A stretch of DNA of 24,955 nt from UBA3103 sp002365855 (GTDB lineage: Bacteria > Bacillota > Desulfotomaculia > Desulfotomaculales > Pelotomaculaceae), in the NCBI GenBank assembly GCA_030627625.1, contig DAOURR010000034.1:1-24955 (forward strand), written 5' to 3'. The position numbers were made by a program, and so were the translations under genes. This document shows, one piece after another, positions 6,438 to 15,316 of the stretch. Positions within the stretch are counted from its first letter, which is position 1, and every line of letters starts with the position of its first letter. Under the pieces are notes generated by a model. The model did no database searches, was not told where the DNA came from, and was given only the letters and a program-made list of their open reading frames with translations.

Positions 6438-6914
6438 TTAGATTATGACGCGATGGATTGAATGAGTTATCCCTTCTCTGCTGATATCAAGGATACCGTA
6501 ACTGGGATTTCCACGGTCACGGGGTCTGGAGATGCTGCCCGGGTTGAATAAAAGCACCCCGCCCTCGACTACGGCCTCCGCCACATGAGTGTGTCCGAAA
6601 ACTACAGCCTGCGCGCCTTGATCAACGGCATGTTCTAATAATTTGTCGTGCCGGTTCCTGGGCACACCTATATGTCCGTGTGCAAGCAGGATCTTCCGTC
6701 CTTCAATTTCAAATGTAAGTTCTGCCGGCCCCGTATGGTCATCACAGTTGCCACAAACCGCCTTAACCGTCAGCCCTGTTTCGGCGGCCAACTTGAGCCC
6801 GTCCCGGTAATAGTCTCCGGCATGCAGCGCCAGATCTACCCTGCCGGATTCCTGAAGCGCCCGAAGCGCGAATTCCAGCTTGCCGTGGCTGTCACTAAAT
6901 ACAATGACCCGCAT
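6438..6914 (-). CDS. YfcE/MJ0936-family metallophosphoesterase
   Basis: A 158-residue calcineurin-like phosphoesterase with the dinuclear metal motifs in order: FSDSHGK (8-14), LHAGDYY (30-36), GNCDD (55-59), LLAHGH (near 77-82) and FGHTHVAE (near 107-114). Length and motif set fit the small MJ0936/YfcE group of phosphodiesterases, cytoplasmic enzymes acting on phosphodiesters whose natural substrate is mostly unsettled. GAGGAG precedes the ATG by nine bases. It lies 15 bases after rdgB on the same strand, and rph-rdgB-phosphoesterase is a recurrent order in clostridia-related Firmicutes. Enzyme class is secure; the biological substrate is not. Confidence 0.92.
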   Translation of the reverse strand: MRVIVFSDSHGKLEFALRALQESGRVDLALHAGDYYRDGLKLAAETGLTVKAVCGNCDDHTGPAELTFEIEGRKILLAHGHIGVPRNRHDKLLEHAVDQGAQAVVFGHTHVAEAVVEGGVLLFNPGSISRPRDRGNPSYGILDISREGITHSIHRVII

Positions 6915-6929
6915 AAACGGTCACTCCTC

Positions 6930-7538
6930 TTATTCTTCTTCCTCCATTTTTTTTAAATCCGAAAGAAGATCGATGACGTTGGCAAGGGCCTGGGCGCGGT
7001 GACTTATTTTATTTTTAGTTTCCTGGTCCAACTCGGCAAAGGTCTTTCCATATTCAGGCAGGTAAAACAACGGGTCGTAACCGAACCCACCGTCCCCCCG
7101 GGGCTCTTTGGCTATTATACCGCTGCAAGTTCCCTCGGCTGTATAAACGAATCCTTCGGGCATGGCAATAGCCATGACACACTGAAACCTGGCGGTACGC
7201 TCTTCCTCTGGAACATCTGTTAACAAGTCTAATAGCATCTCATTATTGGCAGCGTCGTTCTTTTCCTCACCGGCAAAGCGAGCCGAATAAATCCCGGGCA
7301 GCCCCTCCAGGCAGTCAACTTCCAGTCCAGAGTCATCGGCCAGCGCCATCAGGCCGGTTCTGTAACATACTTCTGATGCTTTGATGACGGCGTTTTCCCT
7401 GAATGTTTCCCCGTCCTCATCTATATCTCCGATATCTGTAAATTCATTTAACGAAACCACTTCAACCTCATAAGGTTTTAAGATCTCAGCTATTTCCTTG
7501 ACCTTACCATCATTTTTTGTTGCCAAAACCAATTTCAT
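6930..7538 (-). CDS. rdgB: XTP/dITP (non-canonical purine NTP) pyrophosphatase
   Basis: A 202-residue HAM1/RdgB enzyme that hydrolyses XTP, dITP and ITP to the monophosphate and pyrophosphate, keeping deaminated purines out of nucleic acids. Seen: N-terminal LVLATKNDGKVKEI, ALADDSGLEVDCLEG in the metal/substrate region, GIYSARFAG, and DGGFGYDPLFY near residue 149. Length is normal for the family. The ATG overlaps the rph stop by four bases (ATGA) with a GGAGGG ribosome site inside the rph end, so translation is coupled. The acidic C-terminal tail (MEEEE) is unremarkable. Confidence 0.97.
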   Translation of the reverse strand: MKLVLATKNDGKVKEIAEILKPYEVEVVSLNEFTDIGDIDEDGETFRENAVIKASEVCYRTGLMALADDSGLEVDCLEGLPGIYSARFAGEEKNDAANNEMLLDLLTDVPEEERTARFQCVMAIAMPEGFVYTAEGTCSGIIAKEPRGDGGFGYDPLFYLPEYGKTFAELDQETKNKISHRAQALANVIDLLSDLKKMEEEE

Positions 7539-8284
7539 TTGGTTCCCCCTCCGATAGCTGAAGCGGCGCCGTCCAGGGCTTCCTTCTGCAGCTTTACCAG
7601 CTGAAATATACCCTGTTCCGCCAGGTCGATCATTTCGCTCATTTCCTGGCGGGTAAAGGTTGCCTCCTCACCGGTTCCCTGCACTTCAACCAGGCGGCCG
7701 GAACCGGTCATGATAATGTTCATGTCCACCTCCGCAGCGGAATCTTCTTTATAGCACAGGTCCAGGATGACTTCGTCCTTCAGTCTTCCGACACTGGTAG
7801 CAGCGATAAAATCCGTGACCGGCAGGCGTTTGATGACTCCCTGGCTCTTAAGCTTTACCATGGCGTCAACCATCGCTATGAAAGCGCCGGTTATTGAGGC
7901 TGTACGGGTTCCCCCGTCCGCCTGAATAACGTCACAGTCAAGCCAGATTGTACGCTCCCCCAGTTCAGACAGATTGACCACTGCACGGAGTGACCGGCCA
8001 ATCAGGCGCTGTATTTCGTAGGTACGGCCTCCAATCCTGCCCCTGGACGCCTCTCTTATAGTCCTAACCCCGGTAGCGCGCGGCAGCATCCCGTATTCGG
8101 CGGTAACCCAGCCCTTTCCTCCCCCCTTCATAAACGAAGGCAGTTTTTCTTCTACTGTCGCATTGCAGATAACCCTGGTGTCACCAACTTCGATTAGAAC
8201 GGAACCCTCGGCGTGCTTGGTATAGTTCCTGGTGACCCGAACCGGCCGCAGTTGGTCCGGCTTTCTTCCGTCAACTCTGTCCAT
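7535..8284 (-). CDS. rph: Ribonuclease PH
   Basis: A 249-residue phosphorolytic 3'-5' exoribonuclease that trims the 3' ends of tRNA precursors and other RNAs. The family head RVDGRKPDQLRPV is intact, followed by GWVTAEYGMLPRAT, SRGRIGGRTYEIQRLIGRSLR (the conserved Arg-rich phosphate-site region), CDVIQADGGTRTASITGAF and the C-terminal VEVQGTGEEATF. AGAGGGG lies eight bases before the ATG. It is translationally coupled to rdgB. Confidence 0.97.
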   Translation of the reverse strand: MDRVDGRKPDQLRPVRVTRNYTKHAEGSVLIEVGDTRVICNATVEEKLPSFMKGGGKGWVTAEYGMLPRATGVRTIREASRGRIGGRTYEIQRLIGRSLRAVVNLSELGERTIWLDCDVIQADGGTRTASITGAFIAMVDAMVKLKSQGVIKRLPVTDFIAATSVGRLKDEVILDLCYKEDSAAEVDMNIIMTGSGRLVEVQGTGEEATFTRQEMSEMIDLAEQGIFQLVKLQKEALDGAASAIGGGTK

Positions 8285-8346
8285 AGCCTATTCCCCTCTC
8301 ATGGTATCTTATAGCTTATCCTGACGCGTATTGAGTTGATGGATAA

Positions 8347-9117
8347 CTATATCTTGTATGCTTCCCATTCCCGTGCCACTGAGATAGTCCCAGAATACTC
8401 CTCTGCAGCCTGACTGCAGAGAACAGCAGGGTCATATTCAGGCCAGAAATGTGTAAGCAAAAGCCTTTTTACACGTGAATCTCCAGCAATCTCCCCGGCC
8501 TGGCGGGCAGTGAGGTGGACGTCTTTCATCGCTTCAGTGTCACTATCCAGGCCGCTGGCCTCACAAAGAAATAAATCAGCTTCTTCAGCCAGCGCAACAA
8601 GTTCACCTGTACGAGCTGTATCACCTGAAAAAACCAGTTTTCTGGAACCAGTCAGGGACACGGAGAACCCCGTCACAGAATGCCTGGTTGGAGCGAAGCG
8701 CAGGGTCAGCCCGTCCAGGTCAAGCCGGTGCGCCATGATATCCCCTGCAGCCTGCACCAGGGGCAGGGATTCGATGGTCTTTGCTTCAAAAGCTTTGTTA
8801 TAGCTGGCCAGCAGGTTATATTCTTCTGCCGGAGTACCGGGAGTATACAGTTTAATAGGACTGTTGATGCTGCCCTCACGCATGGCGCCTTCAACGGCGT
8901 GGCGCAGAGGAAAAAGATCCAGATAATGGTCATGGTGTAGATGAGTAACAATAACCGTATGTAAGCACCGGAAGTCGACCAGGCTCATTAACCTGCTCAG
9001 GCTGCCGTTACCTGCCTCTAAAAGTATATTTAATCCGCCCTCGCGAATCAAGTACCCGGAACACGCTCCTCCCGCCCGGGGATAAGGGGCCCAGCAACCC
9101 AGCACAATCAGTTCCAA
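8347..9117 (-). CDS. MBL-fold metal-dependent hydrolase (RNase Z-like)
   Basis: A metallo-beta-lactamase-fold hydrolase of about 256 residues. It shows the metal motif THLHHDH near residue 59, a GDTARTGEL metal-bridging Asp region near 168, and conserved His residues in KDVHLTARQAGE and LLLTHFWPEYD. The pattern belongs to the ElaC/RNase Z-like and phosphodiesterase-like side of the superfamily. The long flexible arm that binds tRNA in true RNase Z was not evident, so tRNA processing should not be assumed. An ATG exists at 9121-9123 but a GGGGGG run touches it directly; the TTG two codons later (9115-9117) has a proper six-base spacing and gives the sequence MELIVLGCWAPYP, so I prefer TTG. It lies 62 bp upstream of rph and 39 bp after the activase. 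Confidence 0.88.
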   Translation of the reverse strand: MELIVLGCWAPYPRAGGACSGYLIREGGLNILLEAGNGSLSRLMSLVDFRCLHTVIVTHLHHDHYLDLFPLRHAVEGAMREGSINSPIKLYTPGTPAEEYNLLASYNKAFEAKTIESLPLVQAAGDIMAHRLDLDGLTLRFAPTRHSVTGFSVSLTGSRKLVFSGDTARTGELVALAEEADLFLCEASGLDSDTEAMKDVHLTARQAGEIAGDSRVKRLLLTHFWPEYDPAVLCSQAAEEYSGTISVAREWEAYKI

Positions 9118-9156
9118 ATACATCCCCCCGTAAAAGAGTTTTATACCAAATCAAAA

Positions 9157-9927
9157 CTAACGGGCCGCTTCCATCTCCGTGTCTAAACAGCATCCGATAG
9201 CCCCGGCAAACTCGGGATTCTCGGGGACAATTACCTGCGCGCCTGTATTTTCACCGATGATCCGCCCCAGGGCACTGTTGCGGGCCACCCCGCCTGTGAA
9301 GACAATAGTATCGCTGCTCAGTTTGGCCAGCATGGGCCGAATCCTTTTGTAGATGCTATGGTTGACTCCGGCAGCAAGTGAAGGAATGGAGCAGCCCTCC
9401 ACTACTCTTCCGATGAGTTCGCTTTCCCCGAAAATAGCGCAGGTGGAGGTCAGTTCTACCGGAGACAGGTAGTAACGGCTTAGTTCATCCAGGCTGATAT
9501 TCAGCGCCGCGGCCATATTTTCCAGGTAGCGGCCTGTGCTTGCAGCACATTTATCGTTGGTCAGGAAGTCAACCAGATTCCCGTTTCGAACCAAGGCTAC
9601 CTTGCTGTCCTGCCCGCCCAGATCAAGCAGGGTAAAATCAGACAGCCCGGTAAGGAACGCAGCGCCTAGTACATGGGCTTTGATCTCCGGAATGACCCTG
9701 GCCCCCTTGACTTTAACCGACTGGCGCCCGTAACCGGTTGCTGTCAAGGCTTCCCCTGTCACTGGCAGATTCATGGACATAACATCCACTACAAACTGTC
9801 CGCCTGTGTTTTTACCATATTCTTTGTAGAATTTCATAGTGTCATAACTTTCAAGCCTCAGGGAGTGATCTTCTCCCATCAGGGCAACTTTAACGCTGCG
9901 GCTTCCTAGATCCAGCCCTGCAATCAT
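9157..9927 (-). CDS. 2-hydroxyacyl-CoA dehydratase-type activase (BadF/HgdC/YjiL family ATPase)
   Basis: An ASKHA-fold ATPase of 256 residues from the ATG at 9925-9927. It uses ATP to push one low-potential electron from its bridging [4Fe-4S] cluster to a partner dehydratase or related protein. Seen: GLDLGSRSVKVALM phosphate loop, LDLGGQDSKVA, cluster cysteines in NDKCAASTGR (C127) and TSTCAIFGESE (C163), and VFTGGVARNSALG. A GTG at 9936 overlaps the upstream stop, but GAGG is eight bases before the ATG and inside the GTG site, so ATG is preferred. The gene starts six bases past the stop of the dehydratase-like gene, so the two form a pair. The homodimer would carry one cluster between subunits. 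Family assignment is firm; the partner reaction is unknown. Confidence 0.93.
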   Translation of the reverse strand: MIAGLDLGSRSVKVALMGEDHSLRLESYDTMKFYKEYGKNTGGQFVVDVMSMNLPVTGEALTATGYGRQSVKVKGARVIPEIKAHVLGAAFLTGLSDFTLLDLGGQDSKVALVRNGNLVDFLTNDKCAASTGRYLENMAAALNISLDELSRYYLSPVELTSTCAIFGESELIGRVVEGCSIPSLAAGVNHSIYKRIRPMLAKLSSDTIVFTGGVARNSALGRIIGENTGAQVIVPENPEFAGAIGCCLDTEMEAAR

Positions 9928-9932
9928 CCGGG

Positions 9933-10910
9933 TCACCTCAACATATCGAGGAAGACATCCAGCCTCATGCGCGTCCGTGCGTCCAATCTTTTCGGGACGT
10001 CACCTTCCACGGTCAGCACCGGCAGGTCAATCATCTTCCTGATAATCAGGTCTTCGATCTGGCGAAAGCAGAAGCTCTGGGCATAGTGTATAATCCCGTC
10101 CAGTTTCCTCCTTGCCGCCTCGCGCTTAATATCCTCCAGGCGAAAGAAAATACCATAGGGATAGGTATACATGCGGTACTGCTCGACCAGGTCTCCGGTG
10201 TCAAAGGGCATGGTAAACTGCCTCTGTGTCTCGTTAAAAACCACGCGAGCGCCGCGTTCTTCAAGGTAAGGATAAATCTCGCCCATGATTGGAGGCACTC
10301 CGATGTATCCCAACCGCAGCATTTTGACCCCGGAAGGCTTGGGACCCGCCATCTTCATGACTTCTTCAACTTCCGATGCAAATGACTCTGGATTGCCATT
10401 AAAATCGCTGCAGCTAACCTGGTAAAGATGATTGTCCCATCCGCTGATCCGGTTCTCCTCCCAGGTCATCCGGTCCAACTCCCAAACACTGCGCCTGACC
10501 AGGTCCAGCCGTTCTTTTGCATCCTGCACCTGCTTCCAGGTAACTCCAAAATATGACATCATTTTTTCCAACTGAAGCCGAAGCAGGTCGGGATCCCTGT
10601 CATAAGGAAAGGCGAAGGGAAACACTTCTATTCCACTCAGCTGGAGAGTCTCCATCAGGGCGTGGGTATTGCTGCAGTCGCCCTGGGTTACAGCAATTAT
10701 GGTGCGGATGTCCTTGTTTTTTAAGACTGTGCTGTAAATCCCCTTGATCCAGGCACAGAGATTTCGCGGGTAGCCGGCGATTTCAGCTTCCTCAAGAAGG
10801 GCTTGTGGATTTTCATCAGCCATGAAAATGTTATTTAAATCTACGGGTATACATCCAGCAGCGTAAAGTACCTCTACAGGTACTGTGGTGGTAATACCGA
10901 CCTTAGACAA
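9933..10910 (-). CDS. 2-hydroxyacyl-CoA dehydratase D-family iron-sulfur protein
   Basis: A 325-residue single protein of the HgdB/FldB/YjiM superfamily. Cysteines C52 (PRNLCAWIK), C79 (QGDCSNT) and C281 (QSFCFRQ) sit where the family binds its cluster; C20 and C167 are extra. The start is TTG at 10908-10910 with GGAGG eight bases upstream. Classical dehydratases need two different subunits, but only one is encoded here, directly followed by its activase. That layout is also seen for E. coli YjiM/YjiL and the double-cubane cluster proteins described from Carboxydothermus. Which of these it resembles cannot be decided by eye, and dehydration of a 2-hydroxyacyl-CoA should not be assumed. The protein is shorter than typical YjiM-type members (about 380-420 residues). 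No CoA transferase or beta-oxidation gene is nearby. Confidence 0.88.
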   Translation of the reverse strand: MSKVGITTTVPVEVLYAAGCIPVDLNNIFMADENPQALLEEAEIAGYPRNLCAWIKGIYSTVLKNKDIRTIIAVTQGDCSNTHALMETLQLSGIEVFPFAFPYDRDPDLLRLQLEKMMSYFGVTWKQVQDAKERLDLVRRSVWELDRMTWEENRISGWDNHLYQVSCSDFNGNPESFASEVEEVMKMAGPKPSGVKMLRLGYIGVPPIMGEIYPYLEERGARVVFNETQRQFTMPFDTGDLVEQYRMYTYPYGIFFRLEDIKREAARRKLDGIIHYAQSFCFRQIEDLIIRKMIDLPVLTVEGDVPKRLDARTRMRLDVFLDMLR

Positions 10911-11051
10911 AGTTCCCGCCTCCCTTCCCCTCTCATTATGCCCACGACGTGAAAAAATTTATCTATTAAACTGCCCTCTTAAACAAAGCTATTCAGATCC
11001 TATTATTTTTTATAATTCCCTGAAATGACAGGGGTTCCTCCTTTATTTTAC

Positions 11052-11092
11052 AAAAAAAACCCGCACCGTCTTCCAAGAAATACGGCCGGGTA
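11052..11092 (-). terminator. Amidase terminator
   Basis: GC-rich arms around 11059-11069 (ACCCGCACCGT) and 11083-11092 (ACGGCCGGGT) pair with one unpaired base, and an A-run at 11052-11059 gives the T-run on the minus strand. T-rich sequence on the other side (11095-11099) means it may work in both directions. Confidence 0.8.
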
Positions 11093-11123
11093 CTTTTTTA
11101 ATCTGAAATTAGACTTGTATTGT

Positions 11124-13130
11124 TTATGCGCTTCTTTTCTCAGAGAGGTACAATCCTATTCCTCTCACTATAGCCTCCGCTGCTTTATTTTTGAAATCGT
11201 CAGTATTAATCAATTTCTCTTCATTAAGGTTAGAGATAAAAGCTAGCTCAGTCAGGATAGACGGCATATCGGAAGTGCGGAGCACCACGAAGTTTGCTTC
11301 CTTGATTCCTACATCTCTTAAGCCCAGGGATCTTAACAGCTCGGTCTGGACATATCCTGCCAACCTTCTGCTTTCCTGAACCCTGGCAGCCTGGCTGCTC
11401 TCTTTGCCGCTGTATATATACGTGCTTGTTCCACCATAGGAAGAATCTTCATTGGCATTGATGTGAATGCTGACAAAAACGCTTGCGTTGGCCTGGTTAG
11501 CCTTGTCAGTCCTCTCATACAACCCGATAGTCTGATCCCCCGTCCTGGTCATGATAACCTTTGCGCCCTGGGCCTCCAGGAGTCTGGCCACCCTTTTGGC
11601 CACATCCAGAGTAATAGCTTTTTCTTTGGTACCGTTTTTCCCGGTAGCCCCGGTTTCAGCCCCACCATGACCGGGGTCGATGACGATGACCTTACCTTTG
11701 TATGAACTATAGTTAATCTCGGGTATGTAGGTCTGGACAGTCAGCTTTTTTTGGTCCCCGGAGAGCGAAGCTACGTATTGTGCGCCGCCCGACAATTCAA
11801 TAACCAGCCTTGTAATATCGGGCTCCCTCTGAAAATAGCCTGTCCGCACTTTATTGACAGTTTTAGAATTTACATCGGTGCTTAGAGGCAACGTACCGGG
11901 AGCAATATCTTTTAGATCGATAACCAGGCGGTCAGGATTTTTCAGGAAAAACGATGTGTACTCGATAGACACGTCAGTCTCTACAACAGTGCTTGTCTTA
12001 TCTCCCACGTCGTTAATCTCCAGGGATAGCGCCTTGCCTGCCTGGCCTACAACACCACTGCTGCCTGGCGCCGTTGGAGTAACCGGTGTTTCTGGTTGCT
12101 CCGGCGTCGTTGGGGTAACCGGTGTTGCTGGTATCACAGGAGCCGGTGTATTAACACTAACCAACCAACCGGCAATCCACCCTGTGCCGCCGTTTGAAAG
12201 TTTAACACTGAACCATTCACCAGACTGATCCATGACCGGCAGGTTATTACCCTGGTAAGCCTGTCCAACTATACCGCTGGATGTTCCGGGACCGCTCCGG
12301 ACATTGACGACGCTTCCCGTAACAACCGCTACCCTTCCGCCACCACGGGAGGTATCGGAACTAGAAGGAGTCGAAGGAGTAACTGTCGCTTGTTTGATGC
12401 TAACGAGCCAGCCTGCAATCCACCCGGTGCCGCCGTTGCTAAGCTTTACACGATACCACTCACCGGACTGTTCCAGGACAGCCAGGCTGTCGCCCTGTAC
12501 TACCTGACCCACTATTCCATTGGTCGTGCCGGGTCCGCTCCGGACATTGACAGAACTGCCGGAAACAACCGCGATCTTTTCTGCCTGGGCTGTTTCGGAA
12601 CTCGAGGGAACAGATGGATTTGCAGGAGAAGAGCCGGTTGTCTGAACTACAACAAGCCACCCGGCAACCCATCCCGTGGCTCCAGTACTTAGGCGAATCT
12701 TTAACCAATCGCCTGATTTTTCAATAACCGGCAGGCGCTCACCATTGCCTGCCTGCGAGATAACATTGTAATTTGTGCCCGGACCACTCCGGACGTTGAT
12801 ATAGCTTGTGCTAACCAGGGCTTCCTGGATGGAAGCCTGCTGCTGTTCAATGTTAACCAGCCAACCGGCAACCCATCCTTTACTACCTGATGGCAGGCTT
12901 ATTCCAACCCAATCTCCGGACTTGTCCAAAACCTGAAAGCGCTCACCCTTCCGAGCTGACAACAAAATGTTGAAACCTGTGCCGGGGCCGCTGCGGATGT
13001 TGACTACTTCGCCCGTCACAACAGCCGTTTCACCTGCGGCTGCAGATAGCTGGGGAAACGTAAAGATAACGCCAAGGAACAGAACCAGCGCGGTTAGGGT
13101 TACAAAACAAATACTTTGCCTTACGCGCAT
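11124..13130 (-). CDS. Secreted N-acetylmuramoyl-L-alanine amidase with four SH3b repeats
   Basis: A 668-residue exported cell-wall hydrolase that cleaves the amide between N-acetylmuramic acid and L-Ala. Signal peptide: residues 1-32 (MRVRQ, long hydrophobic core, SAAAG). Four bacterial SH3 domains follow (about 36-93, 104-162, 188-245, 265-325), each with NVRSGPGT or a close variant and ending GW(V/I)AGWLV. A Pro/Thr-rich linker precedes an AMIN domain (about 365-465, LEINDVGDKTS, RLVIDLKD), which in other amidases binds the wall. The Amidase_3 domain has zinc ligands H488 (DPGHGG), E503 and H556 (SIHIN), and catalytic E628 (TELAFISN). GGGGGT lies six bases before the ATG. The SH3b-AMIN-Amidase_3 order is common in spore-forming Firmicutes, where such enzymes act in cell separation, sporulation or germination; which one here is unknown. 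Confidence 0.96.
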   Translation of the reverse strand: MRVRQSICFVTLTALVLFLGVIFTFPQLSAAAGETAVVTGEVVNIRSGPGTGFNILLSARKGERFQVLDKSGDWVGISLPSGSKGWVAGWLVNIEQQQASIQEALVSTSYINVRSGPGTNYNVISQAGNGERLPVIEKSGDWLKIRLSTGATGWVAGWLVVVQTTGSSPANPSVPSSSETAQAEKIAVVSGSSVNVRSGPGTTNGIVGQVVQGDSLAVLEQSGEWYRVKLSNGGTGWIAGWLVSIKQATVTPSTPSSSDTSRGGGRVAVVTGSVVNVRSGPGTSSGIVGQAYQGNNLPVMDQSGEWFSVKLSNGGTGWIAGWLVSVNTPAPVIPATPVTPTTPEQPETPVTPTAPGSSGVVGQAGKALSLEINDVGDKTSTVVETDVSIEYTSFFLKNPDRLVIDLKDIAPGTLPLSTDVNSKTVNKVRTGYFQREPDITRLVIELSGGAQYVASLSGDQKKLTVQTYIPEINYSSYKGKVIVIDPGHGGAETGATGKNGTKEKAITLDVAKRVARLLEAQGAKVIMTRTGDQTIGLYERTDKANQANASVFVSIHINANEDSSYGGTSTYIYSGKESSQAARVQESRRLAGYVQTELLRSLGLRDVGIKEANFVVLRTSDMPSILTELAFISNLNEEKLINTDDFKNKAAEAIVRGIGLYLSEKRSA

Positions 13131-13535
13131 CCACAGACCCCCTCTACCCGGTAACGGGAGATAGTTAAGGAACTAAAGTAATAATTTCTACATCCTACCC
13201 TAAAATTCCTCTTATTTCATTTAATAAAATCATCGGTAAAAACTTCTAAAAACTAAAGTCAAAAATTGCTGCCGGTGAATCCTGTTTTATTTTGCAAATT
13301 CTGCTCTTGTTTTGTTAGACTGTGGAAGTCACCGGATGGTTCCCTAAAATCCGCGTTATTTTACTAATAATTGATTAAAATATAACAAACAGAAAAAGAG
13401 AAGTATCGCTACTTCCCTCCATATTGACGCAAAGTTTTTTGGTCTTTTACCTTCATGCTGCACCTAGTGTCATGACCTTGTGTTATGCAAAAAATGCCTA
13501 TTTTTGAGAGTCAGACGGCCTTAACAGGTTCACAG
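13131..13535. other. Intergenic region between the amidase and the permease
   Basis: About 400 AT-rich bases between two leftward genes. It holds the permease terminator at 13392-13416 and presumably the amidase promoter within about 150 bases of 13131, but no -35/-10 pair stands out enough to call. No coding frame with a start and ribosome site was seen on either strand. Confidence 0.5.
13392..13416 (-). terminator. Permease terminator
   Basis: GAAGT (13400-13404) and ACTTC (13411-13415) form a short stem around ATCGCT; on the minus strand it is followed by TCTTTTTC. It is about 120 bases past the permease stop. Stem is short, so moderate confidence. Confidence 0.5.
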
Positions 13536-14894
13536 CTACTTCCCCTCTACTTCTTTAGTTGCCCGCGCCGGACGACGCCTTGCGGCTGGTTTTCTGGTTT
13601 CGTATTTCTTTTTGAGGCGCGGTACTACTGTATTGACATAGACTAATGTAGCAACGAACGCTATGGACATGTATAAAAGTGCACTGAGGTCTGCCGATAA
13701 AACCGCAACTGCCAGCAGTGTAAAAATAAAGACAGTTAATATTGGGACAAGATATCCTCCTTTAATTAAGTAAGGACGTACCTGTTCTGGCATCCTTCGG
13801 CGCAGGCTGATTACAGCCAGGCCAACCATGGCGTAAACGATAGACGACATGGCAGCAGCGAGTCCCACCAGCACAAGGTATTGGTTGGTTAACAGGGTTA
13901 GTCCGGAAGCAACCAAACCTATAAAAAAGAGGGTTATAATGGCAACCCAGGGGGTAAAATAACGCATGCTTATTTTACTGAAAACCGCCGGAAGTACGTG
14001 CTCTCTGGCGGAAGCGTACATAAACCGGGAGACACTGATAATACCTGCGTTAAATGTTTTTAAGGAGGTTGCCAGGATAATTATAATCATCAAGGAAGCG
14101 CCGAAATCACCCAGGACAGCCCGTGCGAAAACTAACTGTGGGGCAGGTGACGCTATCAGGACCTCCTTGGGTACGACAGCGGTCATGGCCACGGTAAATA
14201 TGGCGTAAACTACGCTCAAGATCCCCAGCGCAATCATCATACCCTTTGAAATCTGTTTAACCTGAGTGACTTCTTCAACCAGCGGCGTCACCCACTCGAA
14301 CCCCACGAAAAGGAATACACCTACTGCTACAGCGTTTATTATCCCCACTGCGCCGCCGGGTGAAAAGGGAGCATCTAATTTAAAACCAACCTTGCCCAGG
14401 GCGAACAGGCCTATTAAAACTAAAAACACGATTAGGCTGTAAGTAATTACATCCTGGAACACTCCTGCGATCTTAATTCCCCTCAGGTTCATCCCGGTTA
14501 CCAGCATGAGCATCACGACAATCCAGGCATATGACGGTATTGCTGGAAAAGCTTCGTTCAGCACCTTGGACAGGATATAGCTTTCTACCCCTACTACCCC
14601 GACAACCACGACGAGCATATATAACAACGAAACAGTCAGCGCAACCTGTTCGTTGAAGGCCCGGCTAAAATAAAGGCGTATTCCGGCGGCAGTGGGCAAA
14701 AGACCGTTTAGCTCGGAAAAACAGGCCGCAGCCAAAAAACAGAGAGCCCCGCCAATTAAAATGGCTATCCAGGCGGTATCACCCAAAACGTAATTGGCTA
14801 CCATCACTGCCGCCACAAAAGACGAACTGGCCATGGTCAGGCCAGCGCTGGTAGCAACCACTGTGCGGAGGGTAAGAACTCTCTTTAACTGCAT
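13536..14894 (-). CDS. APC-superfamily amino acid permease
   Basis: A membrane transporter of about 452 residues with roughly 12 hydrophobic helices. The first helix carries the substrate-site stretch TSAGLTMASSSFVAA, close in position to the Gly-rich motif of amino acid/polyamine/organocation permeases. Other family marks are the long LLPTAAGIRLYFSRAF after helix 2, FLFVGFEWVTPLVEEV near helix 6 and FNAGIISVSRFMYASAREHVLP near helix 8. The C-terminal tail is very basic (KPAARRRPARATKEVEGK) and cytoplasmic. The ATG at 14892-14894 is preceded by GGGGTG at good spacing and starts one base after the stop of the SCP2-like gene, so I prefer it over the GTG at 14903. Substrate cannot be read from sequence. 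Co-translation with an SCP2-like protein is unusual for a permease. Confidence 0.88.
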   Translation of the reverse strand: MQLKRVLTLRTVVATSAGLTMASSSFVAAVMVANYVLGDTAWIAILIGGALCFLAAACFSELNGLLPTAAGIRLYFSRAFNEQVALTVSLLYMLVVVVGVVGVESYILSKVLNEAFPAIPSYAWIVVMLMLVTGMNLRGIKIAGVFQDVITYSLIVFLVLIGLFALGKVGFKLDAPFSPGGAVGIINAVAVGVFLFVGFEWVTPLVEEVTQVKQISKGMMIALGILSVVYAIFTVAMTAVVPKEVLIASPAPQLVFARAVLGDFGASLMIIIILATSLKTFNAGIISVSRFMYASAREHVLPAVFSKISMRYFTPWVAIITLFFIGLVASGLTLLTNQYLVLVGLAAAMSSIVYAMVGLAVISLRRRMPEQVRPYLIKGGYLVPILTVFIFTLLAVAVLSADLSALLYMSIAFVATLVYVNTVVPRLKKKYETRKPAARRRPARATKEVEGK

Positions 14895-14895
14895 C

Positions 14896-15249
14896 CTATT
14901 CACCCCAGATCATCAGGATGATAAAATCCAAGCGGGTGATATCGTCTTCAGATCCCATTACGCGCAAAGTCCCATTATTATAAGGCTCCGTGGGATTAAT
15001 GTCACCGTAGAAAACATCGGCCAGTGTTTCACTGTCGGAAACCACAGTCAAATCCGGAGCGCCGGAAGCCCCCTCGTTCAGTGAAAGCACACCGTCTTTT
15101 AAAGTCAAAGTATGTATTGATTCGATATCGGTGGCCTTGATCAGCACCACCCGGTCCCAGTCCCTGTTCATAATTTTTAGTCGTTCGTTTTTACTGTAGT
15201 TATCCGTAAAGGTTTTCAAACTCTCTGTAATCTCAAGATGTGTGGCCAC
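14896..15249 (-). CDS. SCP2-like sterol/lipid-carrier domain protein
   Basis: A 117-residue stand-alone protein with the SCP2 pattern: VVLIKATDIESIHTLTLKDGVLSL, GASGAPDLTVVSDSETLADVFYGDINPTEPYNNGTLRVMGS, ending in an amphipathic helix (ITRLDFIILMIW). Phe-Tyr-Gly-Asp followed by a GxLRVxG strand is typical of the hydrophobic tunnel region of this fold. Members bind acyl chains, fatty acyl-CoA or other hydrophobic ligands. Start is GTG at 15247-15249 with GGAGGGGG upstream. One base separates it from the downstream permease, so the two are translationally coupled. The ligand is unknown, and the assignment is by pattern only. Confidence 0.75.
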   Translation of the reverse strand: MATHLEITESLKTFTDNYSKNERLKIMNRDWDRVVLIKATDIESIHTLTLKDGVLSLNEGASGAPDLTVVSDSETLADVFYGDINPTEPYNNGTLRVMGSEDDITRLDFIILMIWGE

Positions 15250-15316
15250 CGTTCCCCCTCCTTGCAGGTTGTAGGTTTACATGATCAGCAAAATATACAA
15301 AAAAGTTCTGTCTTTC

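Noticed and set aside
11800..12900. Repeated blocks within the amidase gene as a repeat array
   Set aside because: They are the coding copies of the four SH3b domains and the Pro/Thr linkers, already explained by the protein.
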